Under the pieces are notes generated by a model that saw only the letters and a list, made by a program, of their open reading frames with translations, made no database searches and had not been told where the DNA came from. The position numbers and the translations under genes are program-made. Shown here one piece after another: positions 1 to 6,168 of a DNA stretch of 8,572 nucleotides; the stretch's first letter is position 1, and every line of letters begins with the position of its first letter. The DNA is taken from the NCBI GenBank assembly GCA_001303225.1, contig LJNI01000093.1:1-8572 (forward strand), written 5' to 3'. The stretch is from a candidate division TA06 bacterium DG_78 (GTDB lineage Bacteria > Hydrothermota > Tepidihabitantia > SM23-42).

Positions 1-206
1 TTTACATGCGGCGATTTTGGATTGCCACCGAGCATGGTGACGCTGCCGGTATCTAATCTGGCAATAGTAGGCTGTGTTTTAGAATCTGCGTATGAAGAGC
101 CAAAATACCCTTCAAGAACGCTATTTATGAGAACCCTGTCGCGTTTATGTTCTTTAAATAACGGCTCAATTATACTTCTTTCTTTAATATCTATTTCATA
201 TATCAA
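1..206 (-). CDS. GNAT-like acetyltransferase, N-terminal part (runs off the window)
   Basis: Sixty-eight codons are visible and the 3' end lies outside the window. The residues include 'IIEPLFKEHKRDRVLINSVL', then EGYFGS and 'ARLDTGSVTMLGGNPKSP'. This resembles the N-terminal half of the GNAT_acetyltran (ZmaR-like) family: a P-L-x-x-hydrophobic opening, an 'insvLEG' segment and a hydrophobic strand ending in GG(N/D)P. The acetyl-CoA-binding part would lie beyond the edge, so substrate and catalysis cannot be judged. I chose the TTG at 206-204 because no ATG or GTG lies between it and the in-frame TAA at 245-243, and AAGGAA sits about 6 bases upstream. A good promoter (240-267) places transcription start just before it. 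The family call rests on a short stretch remembered from pattern, so it is moderate; the coding call is stronger. Confidence 0.6.
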   Translation of the reverse strand, partial: MIYEIDIKERSIIEPLFKEHKRDRVLINSVLEGYFGSSYADSKTQPTIARLDTGSVTMLGGNPKSPHV

Positions 207-239
207 ATTAATTTCCTTATTTTTGTTTTCACGTAGAAC

Positions 240-267
240 ATTTTAAACAAACTCAGGTCTTTGTCAA
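240..267 (-). promoter_or_regulatory. Sigma70-like promoter of the acetyltransferase gene
   Basis: Read on the minus strand, a perfect -35 TTGACA (267-262) is followed by a 16-base spacer and a -10 TAAAAT (245-240, 5 of 6 to consensus). The predicted start of transcription is near 233, leaving a leader of about 27 bases before the TTG start at 206. The -35 box lies only about 5 bases from the left edge of the dispersed element (copy 1), so the element is directly upstream of the promoter. Confidence 0.6.
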
Positions 268-272
268 TTGAA

Positions 273-426
273 TCAACTGTGCTTTGAATTTCATCGACCT
301 TGCCATTACGAGGCGTGTCAATGCTCACGATGCCCTTCTCACTTTGTCATTTTGTCAATTGGCAAAATGTGAAAATGAGAATTGTATCTACTAAGAAAAC
401 CTCCATTCCGCTCCGGGATCGGACAT
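273..426. repeat. Dispersed palindromic element, copy 1 (longest copy)
   Basis: This copy starts with 'tcaactgtgctttgaat', shared with copy 2 (3658) and more loosely with copy 3 (6045). It contains an imperfect palindrome at 336-381 and ends in a block (372-426) identical over 55 bases to 3722-3776. That block begins 'aaaatgagaattgtatct' and ends 'gctccgggatcggacat'. This copy is about 35 bases longer than copy 2. Its inner palindrome (348-369) is flanked by extra arms so that the fold spans 46 bases, with three mismatched pairs and one G-T pair. There is no coding potential. It could be a MITE/REPIN-like mobile repeat or a structured regulatory element. Confidence 0.85.
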
Positions 427-445
427 CGATCCTGAGTGTAATGCT

Positions 446-484
446 TTTCTAACAGGGTGAATATGTCAGGCTGGTTTTAGTGTC
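446..484. repeat. Second repeat family ('caggacggtttt'), copy a
   Basis: The stretch 'tttctaacagggt', then about 10 bases, then 'gtcaggctggttttagtg' matches 6264-6304, which reads 'tttctaacggggt ... gacaggacggttttagtg'. Both lie downstream (plus sense) of a palindromic element copy: 20 bases after copy 1 and about 120 after copy 3. They may therefore be the other end of one larger composite element. Related 'gg(a/g)cggtttt' cores occur near 3065-3079 and 3236-3251. Confidence 0.5.
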
Positions 485-887
485 TCTATCGCATAGAAAG
501 CATCGATCCCATGGGTTGAGAAAGAGCCAGAGAGGATTAATTGAAAAACTATCAGAATGAAATTAATGCGTATTAGCTATTATATAGAAGCTTCTTGACA
601 AAAGTAATTTTTATGTTATACTAAGCAATGATTCTAACACTTAAGAGAAAGCGAAGAGTATGAGTCTGTGTATATATCTCACTCAATTGTTCATAGCACA
701 AAATATATGGTTTAATGATTACTAACAGTTTTTAAGTCTATCAGAAAGTAAAACTATTTGTATTATGGTAGAAAATAGTCGAATATTCTGTTTAATAAAA
801 ATTTAAGAATTTACTTGTATTCAGGGTAACTAAGTAATATTTCAAATAGTGAGTTTCTATATTAGATCAAAAAGAGAGGAGGATTGT
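485..887. other. Intergenic region, AT-rich, mostly unexplained
   Basis: Apart from the promoter at 595-622, no convincing gene is seen. Positions 502-510 repeat 'catcgatcc' from 424-432, a short direct repeat flanking the second-family segment. A 21-codon reading frame at 660-725 (MSLCIYLTQL...) starts about 31 bases after the predicted transcription start. It has no well-placed ribosome-binding site and is only a weak leader-peptide candidate. Positions 726-870 are AT-rich with no clear structure. Confidence 0.5.
595..622 (+). promoter_or_regulatory. Sigma70-like promoter upstream of the plus-strand genes
   Basis: A perfect -35 TTGACA (595-600), a 16-base spacer and a -10 TATACT (617-622, 5 of 6) are present. 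Transcription would start near 629, giving a leader of about 260 bases before the ATG at 888. It is the best promoter seen for the 888-3047 gene group. No better one lies in the 44-base gap before the glycosyltransferase. The long leader leaves room for regulation, but I see no recognisable riboswitch. Confidence 0.5.
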
Positions 888-1043
888 ATGAGCGTCACAA
901 TTGCTAAGTACATATTTGATGGGCCATTTGCAACAATAGACAAGCTTACGGGCAAACAAGGTGTTTACGCCGTGATTGGAAAAACAGAAGGCAAACTCTA
1001 CTTTGGCAGTATGCAGTATGTTGTGGTGAATATTGATTTGTAA
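888..1043 (+). pseudogene. Short ORF, probable truncated GIY-YIG-like protein
   Basis: This 51-residue ORF has the best plus-strand ribosome-binding site in the window: AGGAGGA at 877-883, 4 bases before the ATG. A GTG at 849 is in frame, but the Shine-Dalgarno sequence favours 888. The residues 'IFDGPFATIDKL' and 'GKQGVYAVIGKTEGKLY' resemble the opening of small GIY-YIG-like proteins, where 'GVY' stands for the GIY motif. The following YIG-type strand, catalytic Arg and Glu are missing. After KLY the protein continues 'FGSMQYVVVNIDL' and stops. I infer a 3'-truncated remnant, possibly cut where the AT-rich glycosyltransferase block was joined. It could also be a genuine small unknown protein. 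Confidence 0.45.
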
Positions 1044-1087
1044 AATAATGATAATCTTTTTAAATTGTTTGGTAAACATCCATTAAT

Positions 1088-2260
1088 ATGGTTAACAAGA
1101 TTTTATATATTTACAATGATAAAAAATTAGAATTTGGAGCACATCACATAAATAATTTGATAGTTAATAAACTAAGGACTAAAGGTTATTCAGTCCATAG
1201 TATATATCCTAAAGAAAGTATTAATTTATTTTCTAAATCATTAGATGGTATAAGTAGTATTCTATTTTTTTATTCATTGATTAGCAAAAAAACTGAAATT
1301 GAAAAATATGATATTATCCAGGGTACAACATATACTACTCTTGCATTTTTGGGGAACGGTATTCCTATTGTTTCTCTTTTTGGTTCAACAACATATGGGT
1401 TTCTTAAAAATGTTCCTTCTGTGGGAAAAATTAAAAAGGAGAATAAAAATTTACTGAAAATATTTGATGAATTGAAAAAATACAGTATTATTGACAGATT
1501 GTTGCCTTTAGTTAAGTCCTTAAAAGACATAAGCAAAATAGAAATAGATGTAGCAAAAAAGAGTGATATAATCATTGCCACTTCGAAGATAGTGAAGCAG
1601 GAATTGATAAGAAACGGAGTTTCGAGAAAAAAAATTGCTCTTATACATAATGCGATTGAAGATTATTGGTTCAAATCAAAGTTTGTGAAGAAAATTAAAC
1701 CAATATCAGAACTTGTATATCTTGGCCGGATGGGAGATGACCCATTTACAATAAAGTTAAAAGGTATTGATAGGCTAATTTATATTTTGAAAGAGTTCCC
1801 AAATTTAAAGAAAACAATCATTGGTATGTGTAGAAAAACAAAGAAATATGATCAATTCTTCTCTCAATTTCTTAAGACCGACTCATATCTGAGTGTAAAT
1901 AGGAAAAAGATCCCCAAGATTTTGCGAAATCATTACGGTGATATTTATATAAATCCTGGGCGGTATGAAGGATTTTGCCTGAGCCTTATTGAAGCGATGT
2001 CTCAAGGATTAGTACCGATAACATTCCCAACGGGTGTGGCGCCCGAGATAATCCAAGATGGACATAACGGTTATTTAGTTAATACCATCAACGATATGAT
2101 TAAAAAAATAAATTTACTCACTTCAAAAAAAGCCACCAGAACACGAATGGCAGAAGAGGCATTAAAAACGTCTAAACTTTTTAATTCTGATATTCTTATT
2201 AAAAAATATGTTGATATCTATCATGAGTTAAAAGATAAGAAAGGACATCAGACACACTGA
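1088..2260 (+). CDS. Glycosyltransferase, GT4-type (GT-B fold)
   Basis: The 390-residue length is usual for GT-B enzymes that transfer a sugar from an activated donor onto a growing glycan or lipid acceptor at the inner face of the membrane. Residues 1-150 form the acceptor-side Rossmann half: 'KILYIYNDKKLEFGAHH', then 'YDIIQGTTY' at 74-82. The linker 'SDIIIATSKIVKQELI' (159-174) and 'IHNAI' (186-190) is typical of the family. The donor half has 'YLGRM' with R214, 'KGIDRL' with K225, and the EX7E motif E294-E302 in 'YEGFCLSLIEAMSQG'. It ends with 'APEIIQDGHNGYLV' (318-331). All key residues are present. There is no signal peptide or membrane segment. No Shine-Dalgarno sequence is visible before the ATG. 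The gene is clearly more AT-rich than the minus-strand genes, which suggests transfer. Its partner is the methyltransferase 58 bases downstream. Donor and acceptor sugars cannot be told. Confidence 0.88.
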   Translation: MVNKILYIYNDKKLEFGAHHINNLIVNKLRTKGYSVHSIYPKESINLFSKSLDGISSILFFYSLISKKTEIEKYDIIQGTTYTTLAFLGNGIPIVSLFGSTTYGFLKNVPSVGKIKKENKNLLKIFDELKKYSIIDRLLPLVKSLKDISKIEIDVAKKSDIIIATSKIVKQELIRNGVSRKKIALIHNAIEDYWFKSKFVKKIKPISELVYLGRMGDDPFTIKLKGIDRLIYILKEFPNLKKTIIGMCRKTKKYDQFFSQFLKTDSYLSVNRKKIPKILRNHYGDIYINPGRYEGFCLSLIEAMSQGLVPITFPTGVAPEIIQDGHNGYLVNTINDMIKKINLLTSKKATRTRMAEEALKTSKLFNSDILIKKYVDIYHELKDKKGHQTH

Positions 2261-2318
2261 TGTGCCAGTTATACACACGAGTCATTAGTTATACAGAAAA
2301 ACCATTCAGATATTTATC

Positions 2319-3047
2319 ATGATGGATTATATTAATTACATTTCTGGTATATCTTTTCGTTTTATAAAGCCCCAGACACCATTGGTTCCGATCGGATGGA
2401 CGAAACTCAGAAATTTACTGAATTTTGGCGTTTTATTAGAATTGAATAATACTAAAATCCCTTATCGCGAGCGAAAAATGAAATGCAACTTAAGGGAAAT
2501 TTGTTACATGCCGAAGATGTCAACATTTGCCATTGGAGCTATGATTAACATGGGCGTATCTAAAATGCCAGAAAATCATGTTTTCGTCAATATAGGAACA
2601 TGGTATGGATTTACTTTCTTAGCAGGAATAATAAATAACAGTCAGAAAAAATGCGTAGGAATCGATAATTTCTCAGAATTTGGTGGTCCGCGGAATGAGT
2701 TTCTCAAAAAATTTGATAAATACAAGAGCCGTAAACACCATTTTTATGAAACGAACTATGTTGACTACTTTTTAAAGGTTCATAGAGAACCCATAGGATT
2801 TTACATCTATGACGGAAATCACAGCTATGAAAATCAATTACATGGATTACAAATGGCAGAACCATTTTTTACAAAAAACAGTATCATTTTGGTTGATGAT
2901 GTTAATTATGATGAGGTGAGACAAGCTACTGTAAACTTTATTTCTAAGAGTCCTTATAAATACCGGGTTATTTTCGATAAAACAACGTATTGCAATTATC
3001 ATCCCACTTTTTGGAATGGAGTTATGGTTCTTCAAAGAACTGAATAG
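2319..3047 (+). CDS. Class I SAM-dependent methyltransferase (Methyltransf_24-like)
   Basis: This 242-residue cytoplasmic enzyme resembles those that O-methylate sugars or other small molecules in glycan clusters. The SAM-binding motif I is 'VFVNIGTWYG' (88-97). Family members usually have Glu or Asp where N91 stands here. Motif II ends in D116 ('CVGIDNF'). Then come 'YIYDGNHSYEN' (162-172, D165 and H168) and 'IILVDDVNY' (189-197, D193/D194), both hallmarks of the Methyltransf_24 group. The N-terminal 85 residues are less conserved. Two ATG codons abut (2319 and 2322) and neither has a clear ribosome-binding site. The gene follows the glycosyltransferase by 58 bases and shares its AT-rich composition, so the two were probably acquired and transcribed together. 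I infer methylation of a surface sugar. Confidence 0.8.
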   Translation: MMDYINYISGISFRFIKPQTPLVPIGWTKLRNLLNFGVLLELNNTKIPYRERKMKCNLREICYMPKMSTFAIGAMINMGVSKMPENHVFVNIGTWYGFTFLAGIINNSQKKCVGIDNFSEFGGPRNEFLKKFDKYKSRKHHFYETNYVDYFLKVHREPIGFYIYDGNHSYENQLHGLQMAEPFFTKNSIILVDDVNYDEVRQATVNFISKSPYKYRVIFDKTTYCNYHPTFWNGVMVLQRTE

Positions 3048-3051
3048 CTAA

Positions 3052-3256
3052 AAAGTTAACAAAGTATGGAAGGGCGGTTTTTATCCCACTATCGAAATTC
3101 AGAATAAAATCAAAACTTTACCCTTCCCCTTACAGGACCTACGGCAGGATCTACGACAATACTATTTAATAAATGCGGTTCCTTTAAAAATAATTCGATA
3201 TTTCGGAATATTTAAGGCCTGAAACTTAACAAAACAGGACAGGACGGTTTTGTTAA
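3052..3256. repeat. Repeat-derived intergenic segment (second repeat family, two direct copies)
   Basis: The segment is bounded by two related stretches in direct orientation. One is near 3052-3080 ('agttaacaaa ... gggcggttttt') and the other near 3222-3252 ('cttaacaaaa ... ggacggttttg'). Between them lie 'aaaactttaccc' (3112-3123), also present at 6161-6172, and an imperfect tandem 12-mer 'caggacctacgg'/'caggatctacga' (3133-3156). 'atatttaaggc' at 3208-3218 recurs at 6148-6158. These shared words show that the area and 6140-6304 descend from the same repeat stock. It lies between convergent genes and overlaps the 3' end of the broken propeller gene. Confidence 0.55.
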
Positions 3257-3487
3257 CCCTGCTGCTATCCGTGCAATCCTCTGGTTAGTCTCACCATCGA
3301 TTACAAATACGTATCCACCGCCTCCGCCAGTATAGACTGCGTTGCTAGTAGAATTATAGGCAAGGCACCATGGGGATCCCATAGAACCTAAGTTGTCTGG
3401 CAGGTAGATAGTGGTCTCTAGCCATTGGGCATTGGCGATCCCGACCAAGCCAAAGCAAAGTATGACGGCATTGGCAATGTATCTCAT
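3212..3487 (-). pseudogene. Truncated secreted YVTN-type beta-propeller protein (stump)
   Basis: This 91-residue frame begins with a signal peptide, 'MRYIANAVILCFGLVGIANA', with cleavage likely before Q21. A single propeller blade follows: 'LAYNSTSNAVYTGGGGGYV' then 'FVIDGETNQRIARIAAG' (42-77). The blade is of the same kind as in the giant propeller gene (LVWNSTNNKVYCAN ... IDGATN). Complete members carry many blades and usually a sorting tail; here only one is left. From residue 78 on (LTKPSCPVLLSFRP) the codons lie in the second repeat family, so the gene breaks at the repeat boundary (3256) and stops by chance at 3214-3212. The start has AAGGTGG (3498-3492) 4 bases upstream and a promoter at 3607-3634, so the stump may still be expressed. 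Confidence 0.75.
3226..3256. repeat. Inverted repeat, 10-bp arms, within the second repeat family
   Basis: 'ttaacaaaac' (3226-3235) and 'gttttgttaa' (3247-3256) are perfect inverted arms around an 11-base loop 'aggacaggacg'. There is no T-run on either side, so it is not a standard terminator. It lies inside the last codons of the truncated propeller gene and marks the point where propeller sequence ends. Confidence 0.6.
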
Positions 3488-3606
3488 CTTTCCACCTTCT
3501 TCTAAGTGTAATGACCTTTATTTCATGGATAAAAATTTGTTGTTTTAACATATTCCCTCCTTCACTTAGATGGAGTGCTGATTTCTGCAAAATATTATCT
3601 TGCAAT

Positions 3607-3634
3607 ATTATACTTGAAGTCTATAAATTGTCAG
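3607..3634 (-). promoter_or_regulatory. Sigma70-like promoter of the truncated propeller gene
   Basis: On the minus strand, -35 CTGACA (3634-3629, 5 of 6) is followed by a 16-base spacer and a perfect -10 TATAAT (3612-3607). The transcript would start near 3600, leaving a leader of about 110 bases before the ATG at 3487. That leader also holds an ATG at 3551 with GGAGGG just upstream (3560-3555), in a different frame. Copy 2 of the dispersed element begins only about 15-25 bases upstream of the -35 box. Confidence 0.6.
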
Positions 3635-3648
3635 AACTGCCCAAGGAA

Positions 3649-3776
3649 AAGAAAATGTCAACTATGCTTTGAATTATAAAACCTTGCACCGTGACATCAT
3701 TTTCTCATTTTGTCAATTAACAAAATGAGAATTGTATCTACTAAGAAAACCTCCATTCCGCTCCGGGATCGGACAT
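3649..3776. repeat. Dispersed palindromic element, copy 2
   Basis: It has the same orientation as copies 1 and 3. It begins 'aagaaaatgtcaact', shared with 6035-6049. The palindrome at 3702-3731 is 30 bases long with one mismatched pair (C3714/A3719). The block 3722-3776 is identical to 372-426. It ends 22 bases before the stop codon of the peptidase gene and lies upstream of the promoter of the truncated propeller gene. No T-run follows the palindrome on either strand, so it does not look like an ordinary terminator. Confidence 0.85.
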
Positions 3777-3798
3777 GCTTTCAAATTTTATTATTCCA

Positions 3799-5814
3799 TT
3801 ATTTTAATTTGATTACCTTCATGGGTTTACAATTATTGACTTCTAAGAAATAGACACCAGATTGAACATCTGTGCCGTTTATATCCTTACCATCCCAGAT
3901 TATATGATTAGATAGCGCATAATGATCGGTCAGATCAAAGAATTTAACAAGCCTGCCAGATAAATCATAAATTCGAATTCTATCTTTGGGTGATGGTGTG
4001 AAACTGATAATTATTTTATCGATGAAAGGATTGGGATAGCACATCATTTTAATATTTGGTTTCTCTGGATTCGCGATTTCAGCCACGCTCAAATGTTCAT
4101 GCAGGGCTATAAGATTAAAAAGGACAGAATCTTCCAAAGGTATTACTTCCTTTAGATCGGATGCAATCTGAGATAAGTAAGGCTCGGCAACATTTGTATT
4201 TCCTCCAGCATCATATATTGCAATTAACATATCTTTATAAATTATACCTATTTCCTCACCTTTAACAGCGAGCTGATTAAACAAACTACTTAAGGTCATC
4301 ACTCCCGGGTAGCTAAGGGATCCGTAATAATCTGCTGATGCATCCCAACTGATTTGGCAAAGCAACATACCATTTATAAACATTGAACCAAGAATATTAA
4401 TTGCATCAATGAGACTACCACCTGCCCACACCATTACCGAATCAAAAATAGGCTGGAAGGTTTGCAGATTCATGTCTTCTTTCATTACTGCAAAAGTCGG
4501 TGCGCCAAACACAGGCTGAAAGCCCGGCGGCCAGTCTAACCAGGTTGTATCAAATGCAGTTGAGTCGCCACTAAGGCGGTCTATGCTTTTTGCAAGGGAT
4601 TGGCACAACATTTCTTCATTTGATGGCATGGGTCCTATTGGAGTGTAGGACAAAAGGCAATACGGTGTTACTGGTCCTTCAACTGCTAATTTGAAAGTGT
4701 CCAAATCTATAATCACTTCTGAACCTCTATTCTCTGGATTAGGGATACCAAATATCCCCACACCAGGGTCATTTACAACGATACAGGAATCAGTGTAGCC
4801 AACAACTACTATTCCATGGCTACTATGAATACCAAGAATACGAAGAGTATCATAGTCTTCTTGAGGCATATAATAAGGGTCGACGCTCGTTTCCGTAGGC
4901 AATCCAACGTCTATTCTGTTTTTCAATTCAGCCAAATATAATTGCCATGATTGTGCAACTTCAAAATCACAACTGAGGTTTCTAATTTCACCCGCAAACT
5001 CAAAATCACTTTCTCCTTGACACACATTTATTCCACCAAAAACATAGAACCAGTTATCAAGATAAATCATAGAATGAGGGCAACATCCTAACTCGATTGT
5101 TTCATATATTGTATTATTAGCACCGTAAAGATTAAATATCATAGAGAGACTCGCATAATGACAAAAACCATCCATTTCTTGCCAGATCCAAGGCACAGAA
5201 TCTCGCATCGATACAAATAGGCTGTCCATATTGTCGCTTTCATTGTCCTCTTCTATTGAATCATAAGGGTCTACCACAAAATATATATGTGAAGATCCTG
5301 TGAATCCATTCCAAATTACTGAATCATATACTGTGCTGTCTGGTGTCAAAGACGGGATGATCTGGTCGCCACCTATCTGTGTCCCACCACTAGCTGGATT
5401 TCCTAAAAAGAATTGGACCACGATATTGTTTTGAATCGACGTGCCGTCGTTTCTGATTACTCCAACAATATTCATACCATCTGCAGCTTCGTAATCATTA
5501 GCAAGATATACACTAACAGCTAATAGGTTTTCATCTCGAAAGAGATAATTATCAGTTTCTCCTGTGCTCGGCGACGAGATATCAGACGCATTTATCGAGA
5601 ATGGTCTTGTTTTATCTCCTGTTTTGTTATTTTCAGCATTTATCACCGTAGTATTAGCAATGATCGGCACTGAGATCATAAAATTCCCATTTCTAACATT
5701 ACTGAGCATTTGAACACTATCAAATCTGCTAACACATGGAGTATTGGACACTTGGGCCGATACTTGTGCCACGAATAACGCAGTAATGCAAATTATCAAT
5801 TTCAAAATCCTCAT
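3799..5814 (-). CDS. Secreted CARDB plus C39-like cysteine peptidase protein with C-terminal sorting domain
   Basis: This 671-residue exported protein has a signal peptide at 1-20 (MRILKLIICI...VSA|Q). Residues about 96-200 form a CARDB-like Ig domain ('VIRNDGTSIQNNIVVQFFLG' then 'VDPYDSIEEDNESDN'). Residues 207-390 look like a C39-family (Peptidase_C39_2-like) papain-fold domain. Q212 is in the oxyanion position and C218 in 'GFCHYAS' is the nucleophile. H333 lies in 'SSHGIVVVGY' and D349 in 'VVNDPG', so the full catalytic set is present. Residues 395-580 are a mostly helical region I do not recognise. Residues 593-671 ('CYPNPF', 'IRIYDLSGRLV', 'DVQSGVYFLEV') form a type IX secretion/FlgD-like sorting tail. 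A ribosome-binding site, GGTGG (5823-5819), lies 4 bases before the ATG. The role is probably extracellular proteolysis or peptide processing; the target is unknown. Confidence 0.8.
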   Translation of the reverse strand: MRILKLIICITALFVAQVSAQVSNTPCVSRFDSVQMLSNVRNGNFMISVPIIANTTVINAENNKTGDKTRPFSINASDISSPSTGETDNYLFRDENLLAVSVYLANDYEAADGMNIVGVIRNDGTSIQNNIVVQFFLGNPASGGTQIGGDQIIPSLTPDSTVYDSVIWNGFTGSSHIYFVVDPYDSIEEDNESDNMDSLFVSMRDSVPWIWQEMDGFCHYASLSMIFNLYGANNTIYETIELGCCPHSMIYLDNWFYVFGGINVCQGESDFEFAGEIRNLSCDFEVAQSWQLYLAELKNRIDVGLPTETSVDPYYMPQEDYDTLRILGIHSSHGIVVVGYTDSCIVVNDPGVGIFGIPNPENRGSEVIIDLDTFKLAVEGPVTPYCLLSYTPIGPMPSNEEMLCQSLAKSIDRLSGDSTAFDTTWLDWPPGFQPVFGAPTFAVMKEDMNLQTFQPIFDSVMVWAGGSLIDAINILGSMFINGMLLCQISWDASADYYGSLSYPGVMTLSSLFNQLAVKGEEIGIIYKDMLIAIYDAGGNTNVAEPYLSQIASDLKEVIPLEDSVLFNLIALHEHLSVAEIANPEKPNIKMMCYPNPFIDKIIISFTPSPKDRIRIYDLSGRLVKFFDLTDHYALSNHIIWDGKDINGTDVQSGVYFLEVNNCKPMKVIKLK

Positions 5815-6034
5815 AAAACCACCGCCTTTGGTCTATTGCTTTCTTATCTGAGTCCAAGGTGAGAGAGCAGGGATCGTAAAGAAAGCTATATAATTATAGG
5901 ATGAATCCTAACAAAACAACTAACACAAACAGATGCGTAATTTTAAAAGGTCCATCCCACATCGTAGGTGGACATGGCCTGAACAGTATTAACCTGCAGT
6001 AAAGATTCCCTGTTTTATGTAAACACACGGAGGG
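5815..6034. other. Intergenic leader region of the peptidase gene
   Basis: No gene is seen. On the minus strand, a perfect -10-like TATAAT (5898-5893) lies about 80 bases before the start codon at 5814. Only a poor -35 match (TTGTTT, 15-base spacer) precedes it, so the promoter is a weak candidate. It sits in a near-palindrome, 'ctatataattatag' (5886-5899). A small inverted repeat, gtcca ... tggac, lies at about 5950-5973. Confidence 0.3.
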
Positions 6035-6144
6035 AAGAAAATGTCAACTGTGTTTAGCATTGTGAAACCGTGCACCGAGGCATCATTTTCTCATTTTGTC
6101 AATTGACAAAATGAGAATTGTATCTACTAAGAAGACCTCAATTC
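6035..6144. repeat. Dispersed palindromic element, copy 3 (perfect palindrome)
   Basis: It opens 'aagaaaatgtcaactgtg', like copy 2. It carries a perfect 30-bp palindrome at 6088-6117, centred between 6102 and 6103, with left arm ttctcattttgtcaa. It then reads 'attgtatctactaag' as in the other copies. From about 6134 it drifts (gaagacctcaattc against gaaaacctccattc) and loses the 'cgctccgggatcggacat' end. It lies between two minus-strand genes in the same orientation as copies 1 and 2. Confidence 0.85.
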
Positions 6145-6168
6145 AGTATATTTAAGGCATAAAACTTT

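Noticed and set aside
22..246. Plus-strand 74-codon frame
   Set aside because: It is antisense to the acetyltransferase frame, which has a promoter, a ribosome-binding site and a family-like sequence; the plus-strand protein looks like nothing known.
849..849. GTG at 849 as the start of the 888-1043 gene
   Set aside because: AGGAGGA at 877-883 is correctly spaced for the ATG at 888, and no ribosome-binding site precedes 849.
867..1581. Minus-strand frames at 867-1079 and 1270-1581
   Set aside because: They are shadows of the 888 ORF and the glycosyltransferase, with low-complexity AT-rich translations and no ribosome-binding sites.
2847..3035. Minus-strand 62-codon frame
   Set aside because: It is antisense to the conserved C-terminal half of the methyltransferase.
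6041..6106. Small peptide frame inside element copy 3 (MSTVFSIVKP...)
   Set aside because: The corresponding frame in copy 2 stops after five codons, so the peptide is not conserved.
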